From Patulibacter minatonensis DSM 18081 (GTDB lineage Bacteria; Actinomycetota; Thermoleophilia; Solirubrobacterales; Solirubrobacteraceae), in NCBI RefSeq assembly GCF_000519325.1, contig NZ_KI912613.1, positions 4,111,859 through 4,175,858 of the forward strand: a DNA stretch of 64,000 nt, read 5' to 3'. The notes under the pieces are model-generated. The model saw only the letters and a list, made by a program, of their open reading frames with translations. It did no database searches and had not been told where the DNA came from. The position numbers and the translations under genes are program-made. Positions 24,723 to 33,423 of the stretch are shown piece after piece; positions within the stretch are counted from its first letter, which is position 1; the number at the start of each line of letters is the position of its first letter.

Positions 24723-26759
24723 TCACACGTCGGAGGGCTCCCACGTCCGGAGGTCGCGCATCCAGGCCGCTGCGGTCCCGTCGGACGGTGCGCGCCAATC
24801 TCCTCGAGGAGAGAGCGATCCGCCGGCGGAGACTTTGGGTCCATTGGGCAGTGCAGAGCGTTTGAACTGGGCGAATTCGAAGAACCGCTGGCAGAACACC
24901 TCCAGCCACCGTCGGATCTCTTCGTCGCTGTAGCCGATGCGTTTGGCGTTGGGGAACCCCGGGGGCCATTCACCGGCGTCGGGGTCGTTCCACGCGTGCG
25001 ACGCGAGGAAGCCGATCTTGGTCGGCCGGAAGCCGCACCGCAGGACGTGAAAGAGCGTGAAGTCCTGCAGGGCGTACGGGCCGATCTTCGATTCGGTGGA
25101 CTGCAGTTCGTCGCCCGGGACCAGCTCGGGGCTGATCTCGGTGTCGAGGATCGCCTGCAGCGTTTGGTTGACGCGCTCGTCGAACTGGTCGGTCCCCACG
25201 ACCCAGCGGATCAGGTGCTGGACCAGCGTCTTCGGCACGCCGCCGTTGAGGTTGTAGTGGCTCATCTGGTCCCCGACACCGTAGGTCGACCATCCCAGCG
25301 CGAGCTCGGAGAGGTCTCCGGTACCAAGGACGATCCCGCCGCGCTGATTGGCGACGCGAAAGAGGTAGTCCGTACGCAGGCCTGCTTGGACGTTCTCGAA
25401 AGTCACGTCGTAGACCGGCTCCCCGCGTCCGAACGGGTGGTCGAGCTCGTTCAACATCAGCGTCGCGGTCTCGGTGATATCGATCTCCGCCTTCGTGATG
25501 CCGAGGGCGTCCATCAACCGATGAGCGTTGTCCTTCGTGCCCGAGCTGGTGGCAAATCCGGGGAGCGTGAAGCCGAGAATGTCGGTGCGCGGTCGGCCGG
25601 CGCGGTCCATCGCATTGGCCGCAACGATCAGCGCGTGGGTGGAATCCAGGCCCCCGGAGACGCCGATCACGACCTTTGGGTTCCCGATCGCACCAAGGCG
25701 CTGCACGAGCCCCGCGACCTGGATGTTGTACGCCTCGTAGCAGTCCAGATCAAGGCGTTCTCGATCGGCGGGCACGAACGGGAACCGCTCGACCCGACGA
25801 CGAAGACCGAGATCTCCACCCGGCGGTCCTACGGTGAAGCCGATGCGACGAAACGCCCCCGTCGAGGCCGCATGCGACCGGCGGTTGTCGTCGAAGGTGC
25901 CCATCCGCATGCGTTCTTGACGCAGCAGGTCCAGGTCAACGTCGGCGACCGACCGCCGGGCGCCATCAGGAAACCGCTCCGTCTCGTCGAGCAGCACCCC
26001 GTTTTCGTAAATCATTGTCTGCCCGTCCCACGCCAGGTCCGTCGACGACTCGCCGAGCCCGGCAGCCGCATAGACGTAGGCGGCCAGGCACCGCGACGAC
26101 GCCGATCGGCACAACAGCCGACGGTCCTCGGCGCGCCCGACCGTGATCGGGCTACCGGAGAGATTGGCCAAAACGGTGGCCCCGGCGAGCGCCGCCGCGG
26201 CACTCGGAGGGATCGGAACCCACATGTCCTCACAGACCTCAACGTGCAGCACGAGCCCCGCGATGTCCTCGGCGTCAAACAGCAGATCGGGCCCGAACGG
26301 GACGTCGACACCCGCGACCCGGATCGTCCCCCGCTCGTCGACGCCCGCCCGGACCTGACGGCCCTCGTAGAACTCGCGATACATCGGCAGATACGACTTC
26401 GGTGCGACCCCGAGAATCCTGCCCCGATGCAGCACGACGGCGCAGTTGTACAGCCCACCCGCACGACGCAGCGGTGCTCCCACGACCACAACGGTCGCCA
26501 GCTCCGCACAGCCGGCGACCAAGGCCTGAAGGGCCGACTGCACATCATCGAGAACCGCGTCTTGGTGCAGCAGGTCCTCGATCGAATACCCCGTCAGCGT
26601 CAGCTCGGGAAAGACCGCCACCGCGACGCCGTCCTGCGCGCACTCGCGGACCAGGCGCAGCGTCGCTTCCACGTTCGCGGCCGGATCGGCGATCGCCGCG
26701 CGTCCGGTGCACGCCGCGACGCGAGCAAACCCGTGCTGGTAGATGCTCCGAAAATCCAT
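24723..26759 (-). CDS. nadE: Glutamine-dependent NAD(+) synthetase
   Basis: A 678-residue two-domain enzyme making NAD from deamido-NAD with ammonia from glutamine. The N-terminal nitrilase-type glutaminase has the Glu-Lys-Cys triad in FPELTLTGYS, PKSYLPMYREFYEGR and EVCEDMWVP. The C-terminal synthetase has the PP-loop GVSGGLDSTHALIVAAN. Length matches the M. tuberculosis-type enzyme (about 680). ATG 26759 gives the canonical MDFRSIYQHGFARVAA start; the upstream open frame to 26855 is in the divergent promoter. Confidence 0.96.
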   Translation of the reverse strand: MDFRSIYQHGFARVAACTGRAAIADPAANVEATLRLVRECAQDGVAVAVFPELTLTGYSIEDLLHQDAVLDDVQSALQALVAGCAELATVVVVGAPLRRAGGLYNCAVVLHRGRILGVAPKSYLPMYREFYEGRQVRAGVDERGTIRVAGVDVPFGPDLLFDAEDIAGLVLHVEVCEDMWVPIPPSAAAALAGATVLANLSGSPITVGRAEDRRLLCRSASSRCLAAYVYAAAGLGESSTDLAWDGQTMIYENGVLLDETERFPDGARRSVADVDLDLLRQERMRMGTFDDNRRSHAASTGAFRRIGFTVGPPGGDLGLRRRVERFPFVPADRERLDLDCYEAYNIQVAGLVQRLGAIGNPKVVIGVSGGLDSTHALIVAANAMDRAGRPRTDILGFTLPGFATSSGTKDNAHRLMDALGITKAEIDITETATLMLNELDHPFGRGEPVYDVTFENVQAGLRTDYLFRVANQRGGIVLGTGDLSELALGWSTYGVGDQMSHYNLNGGVPKTLVQHLIRWVVGTDQFDERVNQTLQAILDTEISPELVPGDELQSTESKIGPYALQDFTLFHVLRCGFRPTKIGFLASHAWNDPDAGEWPPGFPNAKRIGYSDEEIRRWLEVFCQRFFEFAQFKRSALPNGPKVSAGGSLSPRGDWRAPSDGTAAAWMRDLRTWEPSDV

Positions 26760-26825
26760 GGCGCCGTCCGACCTACCCCGATCCCCACAACGCGAGTCGC
26801 CGGATGCTTCTCGAGCGGATCTCAC

Positions 26826-26851
26826 TTTTGCGGTCCGTCGGTTCCGGGCAT
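26826..26851 (+). promoter_or_regulatory. Possible SigB/SigF-type promoter
   Basis: TTTTGC, 14-base spacer, GGGCAT, ten bases before ATG 26861. It is a weaker match to the stress-sigma consensus than the others, and is listed because of the spacing and position. Confidence 0.3.
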
Positions 26852-26860
26852 GCACGCGAC

Positions 26861-27451
26861 ATGGAAGAGGGTCTGCCCGATGATCCGCGCACCGAGCTCG
26901 GCCGCGGCGACGGTATCGCGCTGGTGATCATCGACATGCTCAACGACTACGACCATCCCGACGGCGACGCGCTTCGTGAGAGCGCCCGAAGCGTCCTTCG
27001 CCCGATCGCGCAACTAGTCGACGCCGCAGCCGACGCCGACGTGCCGATCATCCACATCAACGACACCCATGGCCGCTGGGACGCAGGACGCGAAGAACTC
27101 ACCGCGCTGGCGGAGCAGGGCCTCCCCGACGAGGACGTCGCCGCGATCGTTCCCGCAACGGGGGCACCCCTGCTGCTGAAAGCCCGGCATTCCGTCTTCT
27201 ACGGGTCGCCTCTGGAGTATCTGCTGCAAAACAACGGGATCGGCCGGCTGGTCTTCACCGGCCAGGTCACCGAGCAATGCGTCCTCTACTCCGCACTGGA
27301 CGCCTACATCCGTCACTTCAAGGTCATCGTTCCCCGAGACGCCGTCGCGCACATCGACAAGGACCTCGCCGACGCCGCGCTGCGCATGATGGAACAGAAC
27401 ATGCGCGCGCACCTCATCGCGACCAGCGACGACCTCGATCTCTCGAGCTGA
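26861..27451 (+). CDS. Isochorismatase-family cysteine hydrolase
   Basis: A 196-residue hydrolase. The catalytic triad is visible: Asp in LVIIDMLNDYDHPDG, Lys in LLLKARHSVFYGSPL and Cys in TGQVTEQCVLYSALDA. The family includes nicotinamidase, which would fit NAD metabolism beside nadE, but the metal-binding motif of nicotinamidase (DxHxxxH) is not visible; here HINDTHGRW lies in the region. An amide hydrolase of unknown substrate is the safe call. The start at 26861 is preferred; the frame is open further upstream. Divergent from nadE. Confidence 0.85.
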   Translation: MEEGLPDDPRTELGRGDGIALVIIDMLNDYDHPDGDALRESARSVLRPIAQLVDAAADADVPIIHINDTHGRWDAGREELTALAEQGLPDEDVAAIVPATGAPLLLKARHSVFYGSPLEYLLQNNGIGRLVFTGQVTEQCVLYSALDAYIRHFKVIVPRDAVAHIDKDLADAALRMMEQNMRAHLIATSDDLDLSS

Positions 27452-27453
27452 GA

Positions 27454-27471
27454 CGGTCGGCAAGCCGACCG
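27454..27471 (+). terminator. Hairpin after isochorismatase gene
   Basis: CGGTCGGC-AA-GCCGACCG directly after the stop codon: an eight-pair stem. No U-tract follows, as is usual in GC-rich actinobacteria. Confidence 0.45.
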
Positions 27472-27572
27472 CAGCACGTCGCGTCCAGACACCGACACGT
27501 CAGACATTCACGAGATCACGCACCGCCCCAGGCACACGCTTTGGGTCGATGGCGCCGATTTTCGAGTTGCAG

Positions 27573-27598
27573 GTTTGCCTCAGCGTCGATCGGGGTTA
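27573..27598 (+). promoter_or_regulatory. SigB/SigF-type promoter of sigma gene 1
   Basis: GTTTGC (27573-27578), 14-base spacer, GGGTTA (27593-27598). The equivalent element precedes the second sigma gene with identical spacing. It leaves a leader of about 210 bases, suggesting autoregulation by SigB-family factors. Confidence 0.55.
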
Positions 27599-27645
27599 CG
27601 GGTCGGGTGCGTTGCAACGGTGCTTCGCGGGTTCGACGGAACGCT

Positions 27646-27810
27646 GTCCCTTCTCCCCAGGGACGGAAGTCTGCGCTCTCGCACCGGCCCTCATGGGCGG
27701 CTGCCGTTGCTGGCGCCGACACAGCAGAACGGTTCCCCGACGCGACGTGTGCCAGGTCGTCGCTCGCTGGCCGTTCGGAATGCGAACACCCGCCCCCTAG
27801 GGAGTCATTC
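27646..27810 (+). promoter_or_regulatory. Conserved leader of sigma gene 1
   Basis: A GTCCC/GGGAC hairpin (27646-27664) is followed by a segment, from about 27696 to the ATG, that aligns with the leader of the second sigma gene: ACAGCA, GTTCCCC, CGACGT, GGAATGC, CACCCG and GGGAG-CATTC. It may be a structured 5' UTR, or just reflect gene duplication. Confidence 0.4.
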
Positions 27811-28572
27811 ATGCTGCACGAGGCCACCCATCGAGAGCAGATCGATCTCGGGCTGCTGCGGCGCTACCGAGAAACCGGCGACACGTTCGCCCGCGATGAG
27901 CTCGCGACGCGCTGCATGCCGCTGGTCAAGTCGATCGCCCGTAAGTACCGAGGACGCGGAGAAGAGCTCGAAGATCTGATCCAGGCCGGCACCGTCGGGC
28001 TGGTCAAAGCCATCGACCGGTTTGACCCGGACGCCGGCCACCGCTTCATCTCCTTTGCGGCCCCGAACATCACCGGCGAGATCCGCAGGCACTTCCGCGA
28101 CACCACCTGGGCCGTCCATGTCCCTCGAGCGATGCAGGAACTCGACGCGAAGGTGCAGCACACGCGCCGCATCTTGACCGCGGCAAGCGGCGAGGAACCG
28201 TCCGACGATGATCTCGCGAACGAGCTGCACATCAACGTCACCGACATCGAGGAGGCGAAGTCGGCAGGCAGGGCGTACCGCGCGGTATCACTCGACGCGC
28301 CGGTCGAGGACCGCCCCGAGCTGCTGAACACACGGGGCACGATCGAGCGTGGCTACCAGCAGGTCGAGGCGGAAGCGACGCTGGCCGTCGCGATGGAGGC
28401 CCTGGACGACCGCGCTCGCCGCGTGCTGGACCTGCGCTTCAACCACGAGATGCTGCAACGCGAAATCGCGGAGGTCATCGGCGTATCGCAGATGCAGGTC
28501 TCGCGGATCATCAGCGACTCGATAGACCGGATGCATGATTACGTCGCCCCTGACACGCCGCTCGCTGCCTGA
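27811..28572 (+). CDS. SigB/SigF/SigG-family RNA polymerase sigma factor (paralogue 1)
   Basis: A 253-residue group 3 sigma factor. Region 2 includes LVKSIARKYRGRGEELEDLIQAGTVGLVKAIDRFDPDAG (residues 34-72) and GEIRRHFRDTTWAVHVPR, diagnostic of the SigB family. Region 4 HTH near the end is LQREIAEVIGVSQMQVSRII. Start at 27811 has GGGAG upstream. No RsbW anti-sigma or RsbV gene lies adjacent, which is atypical. It likely controls the general stress genes around it. Paralogous to the protein at 32197. Confidence 0.93.
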   Translation: MLHEATHREQIDLGLLRRYRETGDTFARDELATRCMPLVKSIARKYRGRGEELEDLIQAGTVGLVKAIDRFDPDAGHRFISFAAPNITGEIRRHFRDTTWAVHVPRAMQELDAKVQHTRRILTAASGEEPSDDDLANELHINVTDIEEAKSAGRAYRAVSLDAPVEDRPELLNTRGTIERGYQQVEAEATLAVAMEALDDRARRVLDLRFNHEMLQREIAEVIGVSQMQVSRIISDSIDRMHDYVAPDTPLAA

Positions 28573-28590
28573 ACCCCTCGTCCCCGAGTC

Positions 28591-28620
28591 CGATGCCGAC
28601 CGTGAGCACGGTCGGCATCG
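28591..28620. terminator. Bidirectional terminator
   Basis: Two perfect 14-base arms (CGATGCCGACCGTG and its complement) separated by AG, located between the convergent sigma gene and the DUF892 gene. Confidence 0.75.
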
Positions 28621-28677
28621 CTCCGAGGAAGCGTCTCTGACGCGTCGCCGCGCCGGGGGCTGCTTCGCCGACGCGAA

Positions 28678-29760
28678 CTAGGCGTTGGCGTTGGAGGTGT
28701 GCTGCTTGACCGTGCTCAACACTCCCGCGCGCCCCTTGTTCGCGCGCTCGTACGCTTCGACGCGATTGGCGAGCTCAGGATCTGCCGTGAGCAGCACCGC
28801 CTGGATCTCCTGCACCGTCAGCTCGTCGTACGCCGGCCACGGCTTCTCCTCCGCGGCGCCGGCACCGACGTCCGCGGTACCGCGGCTCTCGGAAGACGAG
28901 TCGTCGATCGCGTCCGCGGCGACGTTCGTCGCGTCGTCGGCCACCGCGTCGTCCTTCGCCGCCAGCGAACCGACGACGTCTCGTGCATCTTCGGCGATGT
29001 CGGTGGCCTCTCTCCGGACCGTCTTCGTCGCTCGCTTGGCGTTGCCGGCCGCGGACGCCGCGGCCTGGTCGGTGGTCCTCTTGGCGGTGGCCGAGGCCTT
29101 CTTCGCCGTCGCCGATCCGCGCTTGGCGGTGCCCTCGCCCTTCGCCTTCGCTACGGTCTTCTGCGTCGTCGCTTTCGCGGCCGACGCGACCTCATCGGCG
29201 GACTGTGCGGCCCCGGTCCGGCCGAGATCGAACGACCCATCGCCTTCGACATCGGCCTCGAAGACGGCGTCGGTCAGTGCCGGGAGCTCCTTGAGGACGT
29301 GGTCGAGCATGCGCTGCTCGTCGCTGAGGATCGAGGCTGCGAGTTCGGCAGTCTGCGTGTCACCGGCGCGCTCGGCGAGCCGCTTGATGGCGGTGTAGGT
29401 CGCGATCTCCAGCGCCTCGGTGGCCGCCGCGTCCTTGGCGTTCTTGAGCACCTTCTCCTCGCCGCCGGTGCCCCGCAGCAGGTCCAGTGGCGTCTTGGTC
29501 AGTGCGAGCGCTTGCCCGATCACTGCCTCGGTCGTACCGACCGCCAACGCGATCGGATCGAACCCGTGGTCCAGATCCCGGGCTCGCTGATGCACTCGAT
29601 CGGCGTGCTCCCGCGTCTCATCGAGGTGCCGTTCCAGTCCGGTGCGGAACGATCCCTCGGGCGTCATCGCGATCTGCGACTGCAGCACGCGCACCAGCGC
29701 CAGTTCGCTCGCTCGCGCCTCCTTCAGGTACTGCACGATCTTCTGGTCTGCCGTCGTCAT
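28678..29760 (-). CDS. DUF892 ferritin-like protein with histone-H1-like tail
   Basis: A 360-residue protein in three parts. Residues 1 to about 160 are a DUF892 (YciE/YciF) ferritin-like four-helix bundle (YLKEARASELALVRVLQSQI, HLDETREHADRVHQRA). Residues 190-270 are low-complexity Ala/Lys/Thr, e.g. TAKKASATAKRTTDQAAASA, resembling histone H1 tails. The last 45 residues carry YDELTVQEIQAVLLTADPEL and YERANKGRAGVL, a module found in stress and membrane-associated actinobacterial proteins. ATG at 29760. Probably a stress protein that may bind DNA or polyanions; this is inference. Confidence 0.78.
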   Translation of the reverse strand: MTTADQKIVQYLKEARASELALVRVLQSQIAMTPEGSFRTGLERHLDETREHADRVHQRARDLDHGFDPIALAVGTTEAVIGQALALTKTPLDLLRGTGGEEKVLKNAKDAAATEALEIATYTAIKRLAERAGDTQTAELAASILSDEQRMLDHVLKELPALTDAVFEADVEGDGSFDLGRTGAAQSADEVASAAKATTQKTVAKAKGEGTAKRGSATAKKASATAKRTTDQAAASAAGNAKRATKTVRREATDIAEDARDVVGSLAAKDDAVADDATNVAADAIDDSSSESRGTADVGAGAAEEKPWPAYDELTVQEIQAVLLTADPELANRVEAYERANKGRAGVLSTVKQHTSNANA

Positions 29761-30054
29761 CGAGCTCCCCTCGTCGTGATCGCCGCGCCATGCGGGCAGC
29801 GACGGTGCCCCGAGCATCCGAGGCACCACTGGCGGCTACCCGGATGAGGCGGTCACATCAGCCGTTGACCAGTCGCACACGACAGCGACACCCGACCGCC
29901 ATCCCTGGCCCGAGACGGGTCTGCGCCCTCTGCTCGACGTCTTCGTGTCCCGGGTGAACAGCTGGGTACGGACGGCGCGACTGCGAAACGAGCGGCAAAC
30001 ACCGCGTCTGCGCGACCGACGCAGCCAACCCGAATACCGAAAGGTCCCCCAACC

Positions 30055-31005
30055 ATGATCCTCCGCATCGACCGGTGGCTGACCGAGCTGCCGCCCCCCA
30101 CCGACCCCGACCCCGCCCAGGCGAAGGTGGTCCAGGAGTTGATGGGCGGGAAGTTCGGCGAGATGTCGACCTTCCTGAACTACACGTTCCAGTCGTTCAA
30201 CTTCCGCGAGCGCCAGAAGGCCCGCCCGTTCTTTGACCTGATCTCCAACATCGCCGCCGAGGAGTTCGGGCACATCGAGCTCGTCGCCGCGACGATCAAC
30301 TCGATGCTCACCGACAAGAAGAGCATCAAGGACGAGGTGAACACCCAGAAGTCGCCGCTCTTGGACCTGCCACCGCTGCCTGGCAACGCCCACCACTACG
30401 TCAACGGCGGAAAGGGCGCGCTGCCGCAGGACTCCCGCGGCCTGCCGTGGACCGGCGACAACGTCTTCTCCTCCGGCGACCTTCTCTCGGACCTCACGCA
30501 CAACTACTTCCTCGAGACCGGCGCGCGCTCGGGCAAGCTGCGCGTCTACGAGGCCTGCGACCACCCCGCCGCCCGCGCCCTGACGGGCTACCTGCTCGTC
30601 CGCGGCGGCGTCCACCAGGTCGCCTACGCTCGCGCGGTCGAGAACCTCACCGGCGCAGACCTCACCAAGCTGTTCCCCGGACCCAGGGTCCCGTCCGACG
30701 CGATCAAGGAATCGCAGCCCTACATCGAGAAGGGCGACCACCGCCGCCTGTACCGGTTCTCGCCCGATGACTACCGCGAGCTCTCCGCGGTCTTCAACGG
30801 CAACCACCCCGAGACCGGCGAGCCGCTGGAGGTCGTCGACGAAGATCCCTCGCTGCGGCCGCTGCCGGTCGACCTACCTGCACAGAACGACGTGTTCGCG
30901 CCGGGCTACTCGACCGCAGAGATCGACGAGATCGTCGACAAGCTCCGCAAGGACGCCGGCTTCCCCGACGAGGTCATCGGCGAGGTCGCCAACCCCGGGA
31001 AGTGA
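30055..31005 (+). CDS. Manganese catalase
   Basis: A 316-residue ferritin-like dimanganese catalase that decomposes hydrogen peroxide. Metal-ligand helices are seen as ELMGGKFGEMSTFLNYTFQSFNFR, FFDLISNIAAEEFGHIELVA (E-x-x-H pair) and a later HQVAYARAVE (segments about residues 28-95 and 180-200). Length and the MILRIDRWLTELPPP start fit the family. AAAGG lies ahead of ATG 30055. It sits among general stress genes. Confidence 0.95.
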   Translation: MILRIDRWLTELPPPTDPDPAQAKVVQELMGGKFGEMSTFLNYTFQSFNFRERQKARPFFDLISNIAAEEFGHIELVAATINSMLTDKKSIKDEVNTQKSPLLDLPPLPGNAHHYVNGGKGALPQDSRGLPWTGDNVFSSGDLLSDLTHNYFLETGARSGKLRVYEACDHPAARALTGYLLVRGGVHQVAYARAVENLTGADLTKLFPGPRVPSDAIKESQPYIEKGDHRRLYRFSPDDYRELSAVFNGNHPETGEPLEVVDEDPSLRPLPVDLPAQNDVFAPGYSTAEIDEIVDKLRKDAGFPDEVIGEVANPGK

Positions 31006-31010
31006 TGCTC

Positions 31011-31052
31011 GGCGGGTCGGCCAACGGCGATCGCGCCGCCAGCCGACCCGCC
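31011..31052. terminator. Bidirectional terminator
   Basis: GGCGGGTCGGC (31011-31021) pairs perfectly with GCCGACCCGCC (31042-31052), between the Mn-catalase and the convergent VOC gene. A smaller inner stem is possible. Confidence 0.65.
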
Positions 31053-31060
31053 GCACGCCT

Positions 31061-31417
31061 CTACGTCGGCGGCGCGTAGAGCTGCAGGTCGTTGCCGTCG
31101 GGGTCCTTGAACGGTGCGATCTTGCCCCACGGATGCTCGGTGAGGCCGCCTGGAAACTCGACGCCCTTCTCCTTCAGTTCGTCGACGGCGTCAGCGATCT
31201 CGCCGTTCACACCGAAGGCGATGACTGCCCCGCCGTCGCCGGACGGCGACTCGGAGGCGTTGAGGCCGATCCGCTGGTCTCCGGCGGTGACCTCGGACCA
31301 GTCGCCGTCGTGCTCCAGGATGTCGAGGCCGAGGGTGTCGCGGTAGAACGCGATGGCGCGATTCATGTCCGAGACCGGCAGCCAGATCGCATCGATCTGC
31401 TTGATGGTGGTCGTCAC
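31061..31417 (-). CDS. VOC-superfamily (glyoxalase-like) protein
   Basis: A 118-residue single VOC module: DAIWLPVSDMNRAIAFYRDTLGL at the start and HPWGKIAPFKDPDGNDLQLY at the end, with the C-terminal metal-site Glu replaced by Gln. Such proteins are often dioxygenase/glyoxalase-like or bind small molecules; function undefined. GTG start at 31417 follows GAGGAG, ten bases after the stop of the small acidic protein, so the two form an operon. Confidence 0.82.
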   Translation of the reverse strand: MTTTIKQIDAIWLPVSDMNRAIAFYRDTLGLDILEHDGDWSEVTAGDQRIGLNASESPSGDGGAVIAFGVNGEIADAVDELKEKGVEFPGGLTEHPWGKIAPFKDPDGNDLQLYAPPT

Positions 31418-31427
31418 GTGCTGCTCC

Positions 31428-31613
31428 TCAGTCGGCCGGGGTGGGCTCGTCGTCCTCGGTGCCGGCGGTGCCGTTCTTGGCGACGTCGCGAGCCTGGGTG
31501 CCCTCGTCGCTGTCCTGCGGGCCCGCCTGCGGCCCCGAGTTGGGGTGCGCCTTCCCGGTGTCGGGATCAACGATCCCGGTGGTCGGCTCCTGATCGGTCT
31601 TCGGATCCGTCAT
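31428..31613 (-). CDS. Small acidic hypothetical protein
   Basis: 61 residues from ATG 31613, with a perfect AAGGAGG five bases upstream. The sequence is acidic, Pro/Gly/Asp-rich and without hydrophobic core (VDPDTGKAHPNSGPQAGPQD), so probably intrinsically disordered. Co-transcribed with the VOC gene and preceded by a SigB-like promoter, suggesting a stress role, perhaps a hydrophilin-like protectant. That role is inference. Confidence 0.7.
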   Translation of the reverse strand: MTDPKTDQEPTTGIVDPDTGKAHPNSGPQAGPQDSDEGTQARDVAKNGTAGTEDDEPTPAD

Positions 31614-31663
31614 TTCATCCTCCTTCATCGGTCGCACCCTTCACCGGGCGCGTCGCTGGGTCG

Positions 31664-31688
31664 ATACCCACCATGCGGCGCCGCGATC
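31664..31688 (-). promoter_or_regulatory. Possible SigB/SigF-type promoter
   Basis: On the minus strand GATCGC, 13-base spacer, GGGTAT, about 50 bases before ATG 31613. The same -35-like hexamer and spacer occur ahead of the SDR gene at 37120. Confidence 0.4.
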
Positions 31689-31961
31689 CTGGTGCAGATC
31701 CGCAGCGACGGCGAAAGGGGTGAGTCCACCGGGGCGATCCTTCGCGGATATGTCCGCATCAGCCGCGCCGGTCGGGTGCATCGCATGGACCGCATCCGAC
31801 CGGGCAGTCATAGGGCCACGGGCGTCGGCCTCGCTGCGTGGGGTCGACGCTCGCCGTGCTCTGAGCTACGACTGGATGCCGTCGACGTGGTGTCCATCCT
31901 GTGGCCCGGGCCACGCCGGTAGTGCCATCCGGTGAGTGCCTCACACGTTTCTCGAGGCGAG
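31689..31961. other. Divergent intergenic, no gene seen
   Basis: The space between the acidic-protein promoter and the second sigma promoter. Frames here are open but read into promoter sequence and lack ribosome binding sites. Confidence 0.4.
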
Positions 31962-31987
31962 GTTTACGTCGGTCACCGACGGGGTTT
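31962..31987 (+). promoter_or_regulatory. SigB/SigF-type promoter of sigma gene 2
   Basis: GTTTAC, 14-base spacer, GGGTTT. It lies 209 bases before the ATG, matching the position of the promoter of sigma gene 1. Confidence 0.5.
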
Positions 31988-32033
31988 TGGGTCGCATACA
32001 GAAGCGATGGAGCATTGCGAGCTCGACGGTCTT

Positions 32034-32196
32034 GGCCCCTGTCGGGGGCTGGTGTCCGCTGGCTCGCGCTCGGCCCTTCGGGGGCTGCTGCCACCGCTTC
32101 TGCCGATACAGCAAGGCAGTTCCCCCGGGCGACGTTTCCCCCTCGTGCCTGGTCGGCCGCCGGAATGCACCACCCGTCCCCCTTTGGGAGCCATTC
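32034..32196 (+). promoter_or_regulatory. Conserved leader of sigma gene 2
   Basis: A GCCCC/GGGGC hairpin at 32035-32049 occupies the same place relative to the ATG as the different hairpin in the paralogous leader. Downstream blocks (ACAGCA, GTTCCCCC, CGACGT, GGAATGC, CACCCG, GGGAGCCATTC) are shared with the first leader. Confidence 0.4.
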
Positions 32197-32964
32197 ATGC
32201 TGCACGAAGCAACCCGCCGCGACCAGATCGACCACGAGCTGCTGCGCCGCTACCACGAGCACGGCGACACGTTCGCCCGTGACGAGCTCGCCGTACGGTG
32301 CGCGCCGTTGGTGAAGTCACTGGTCCGCCGCTACAACAACAGCGGCGAAGAGGTCGACGACCTGATCCAGGCCGGCGTGGTCGGCCTCGTCAAAGCGATC
32401 GACCGATTCGACCTACGCGCCGGCACCCGGTTCATCTCCTTCGCGGTGCCGAACATCACCGGCGAGATCCGCCGGCACTTCCGCGATCACACCTGGGCCG
32501 TCCACGTGCCCCGGTCGCTGCAGGAGCTTGACGCGAAAGTGGTCGGCGCCCGACGCATGATTATCGCCGAGACCGGTCGGGAGCCCACCGACGACGACCT
32601 TGCCGTGGAGCTGCAGGTCGATGTTTCCGAGATCCGTGAGGCGCGGGCCGCGAATCGGGCGTACCGCGCGATGTCGCTGGAGACCCCCACCGGCGAGGGC
32701 CGAACGATCGCAGACACCCGCGGCGTTCACGATGGCGGCTACGACCAGGTCGACGCTGAACTCACGCTCGGCGTCGCGCTCGAGGCGCTCTCGGACCGCG
32801 ACCGGAAGGTCATCGACCTGCGCTACCGCGACGGTCTGTTGCAGCGCGAGATCGCGGTGCAGGTCGGCTGCTCCCAGATGCAGGTCTCCAGGATCATCAG
32901 CAACGCCATCAACACCATGGGCCATCACGTCGGCGCGACCGAGCCGGCCCCACTCGCCGCCTGA
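32197..32964 (+). CDS. SigB/SigF/SigG-family RNA polymerase sigma factor (paralogue 2)
   Basis: A 255-residue paralogue of the protein at 27811; both start MLHEAT and share most of regions 2-4. Region 2: EVDDLIQAGVVGLVKAIDRF and GEIRRHFRDHTWAVHVPR. Region 4: LQREIAVQVGCSQMQVSRII. No anti-sigma gene is adjacent. The two factors probably have overlapping promoter specificity, since their own promoters look alike. Confidence 0.93.
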   Translation: MLHEATRRDQIDHELLRRYHEHGDTFARDELAVRCAPLVKSLVRRYNNSGEEVDDLIQAGVVGLVKAIDRFDLRAGTRFISFAVPNITGEIRRHFRDHTWAVHVPRSLQELDAKVVGARRMIIAETGREPTDDDLAVELQVDVSEIREARAANRAYRAMSLETPTGEGRTIADTRGVHDGGYDQVDAELTLGVALEALSDRDRKVIDLRYRDGLLQREIAVQVGCSQMQVSRIISNAINTMGHHVGATEPAPLAA

Positions 32965-33423
32965 CCACCCGCGGCGGGCGCGACGCGACGACCAAACGAC
33001 ACGCGGAGAACCAGAGCGCCGCCGGGAATCGAGATCACCGGCGGCGTCATCGGCGCCTACGCTCGCGCTGATCGACGCCTCCCCCGCCCGTTCCCTGCGG
33101 CATCGTCGGAAGGACCCGGTGAGCCGGGCGGTTCCGCGACGTAGGGCGGCACGCCGGCGGCGCCGAAGCACCGGTTGGGTCCACGCCGGAGAACGCCGGC
33201 GCGGGTATCCCGAGACCTTGCGTATCCGGGACGGTGCGTCTCGGGTGCGCATCCGTGTCGGTCACGCGGTCCGTACCGAGAGGACGAAGAGGTCCACGAG
33301 CCTCGTCGGAGTCCGATGTACGAAGGAAGGTCATCCGATGCGACGAATTCCCCACGCGACCTCCAAGATCACCCTCAGCAGTGACGTCGCTCCCGGTGGG
33401 ATCATCGGCCGAGGCCGGACTCG
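32965..33423 (+). other. Intergenic with an orphan SD-ATG
   Basis: Mostly featureless. At 33323-33330 there is AAGGAAGG, seven bases before ATG 33338, which opens a frame (MRRIPHATSKITLSSDVAPG) that conflicts with the frame of the hypothetical gene starting at 33424. Possibly a frameshifted N-terminus. Confidence 0.35.
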
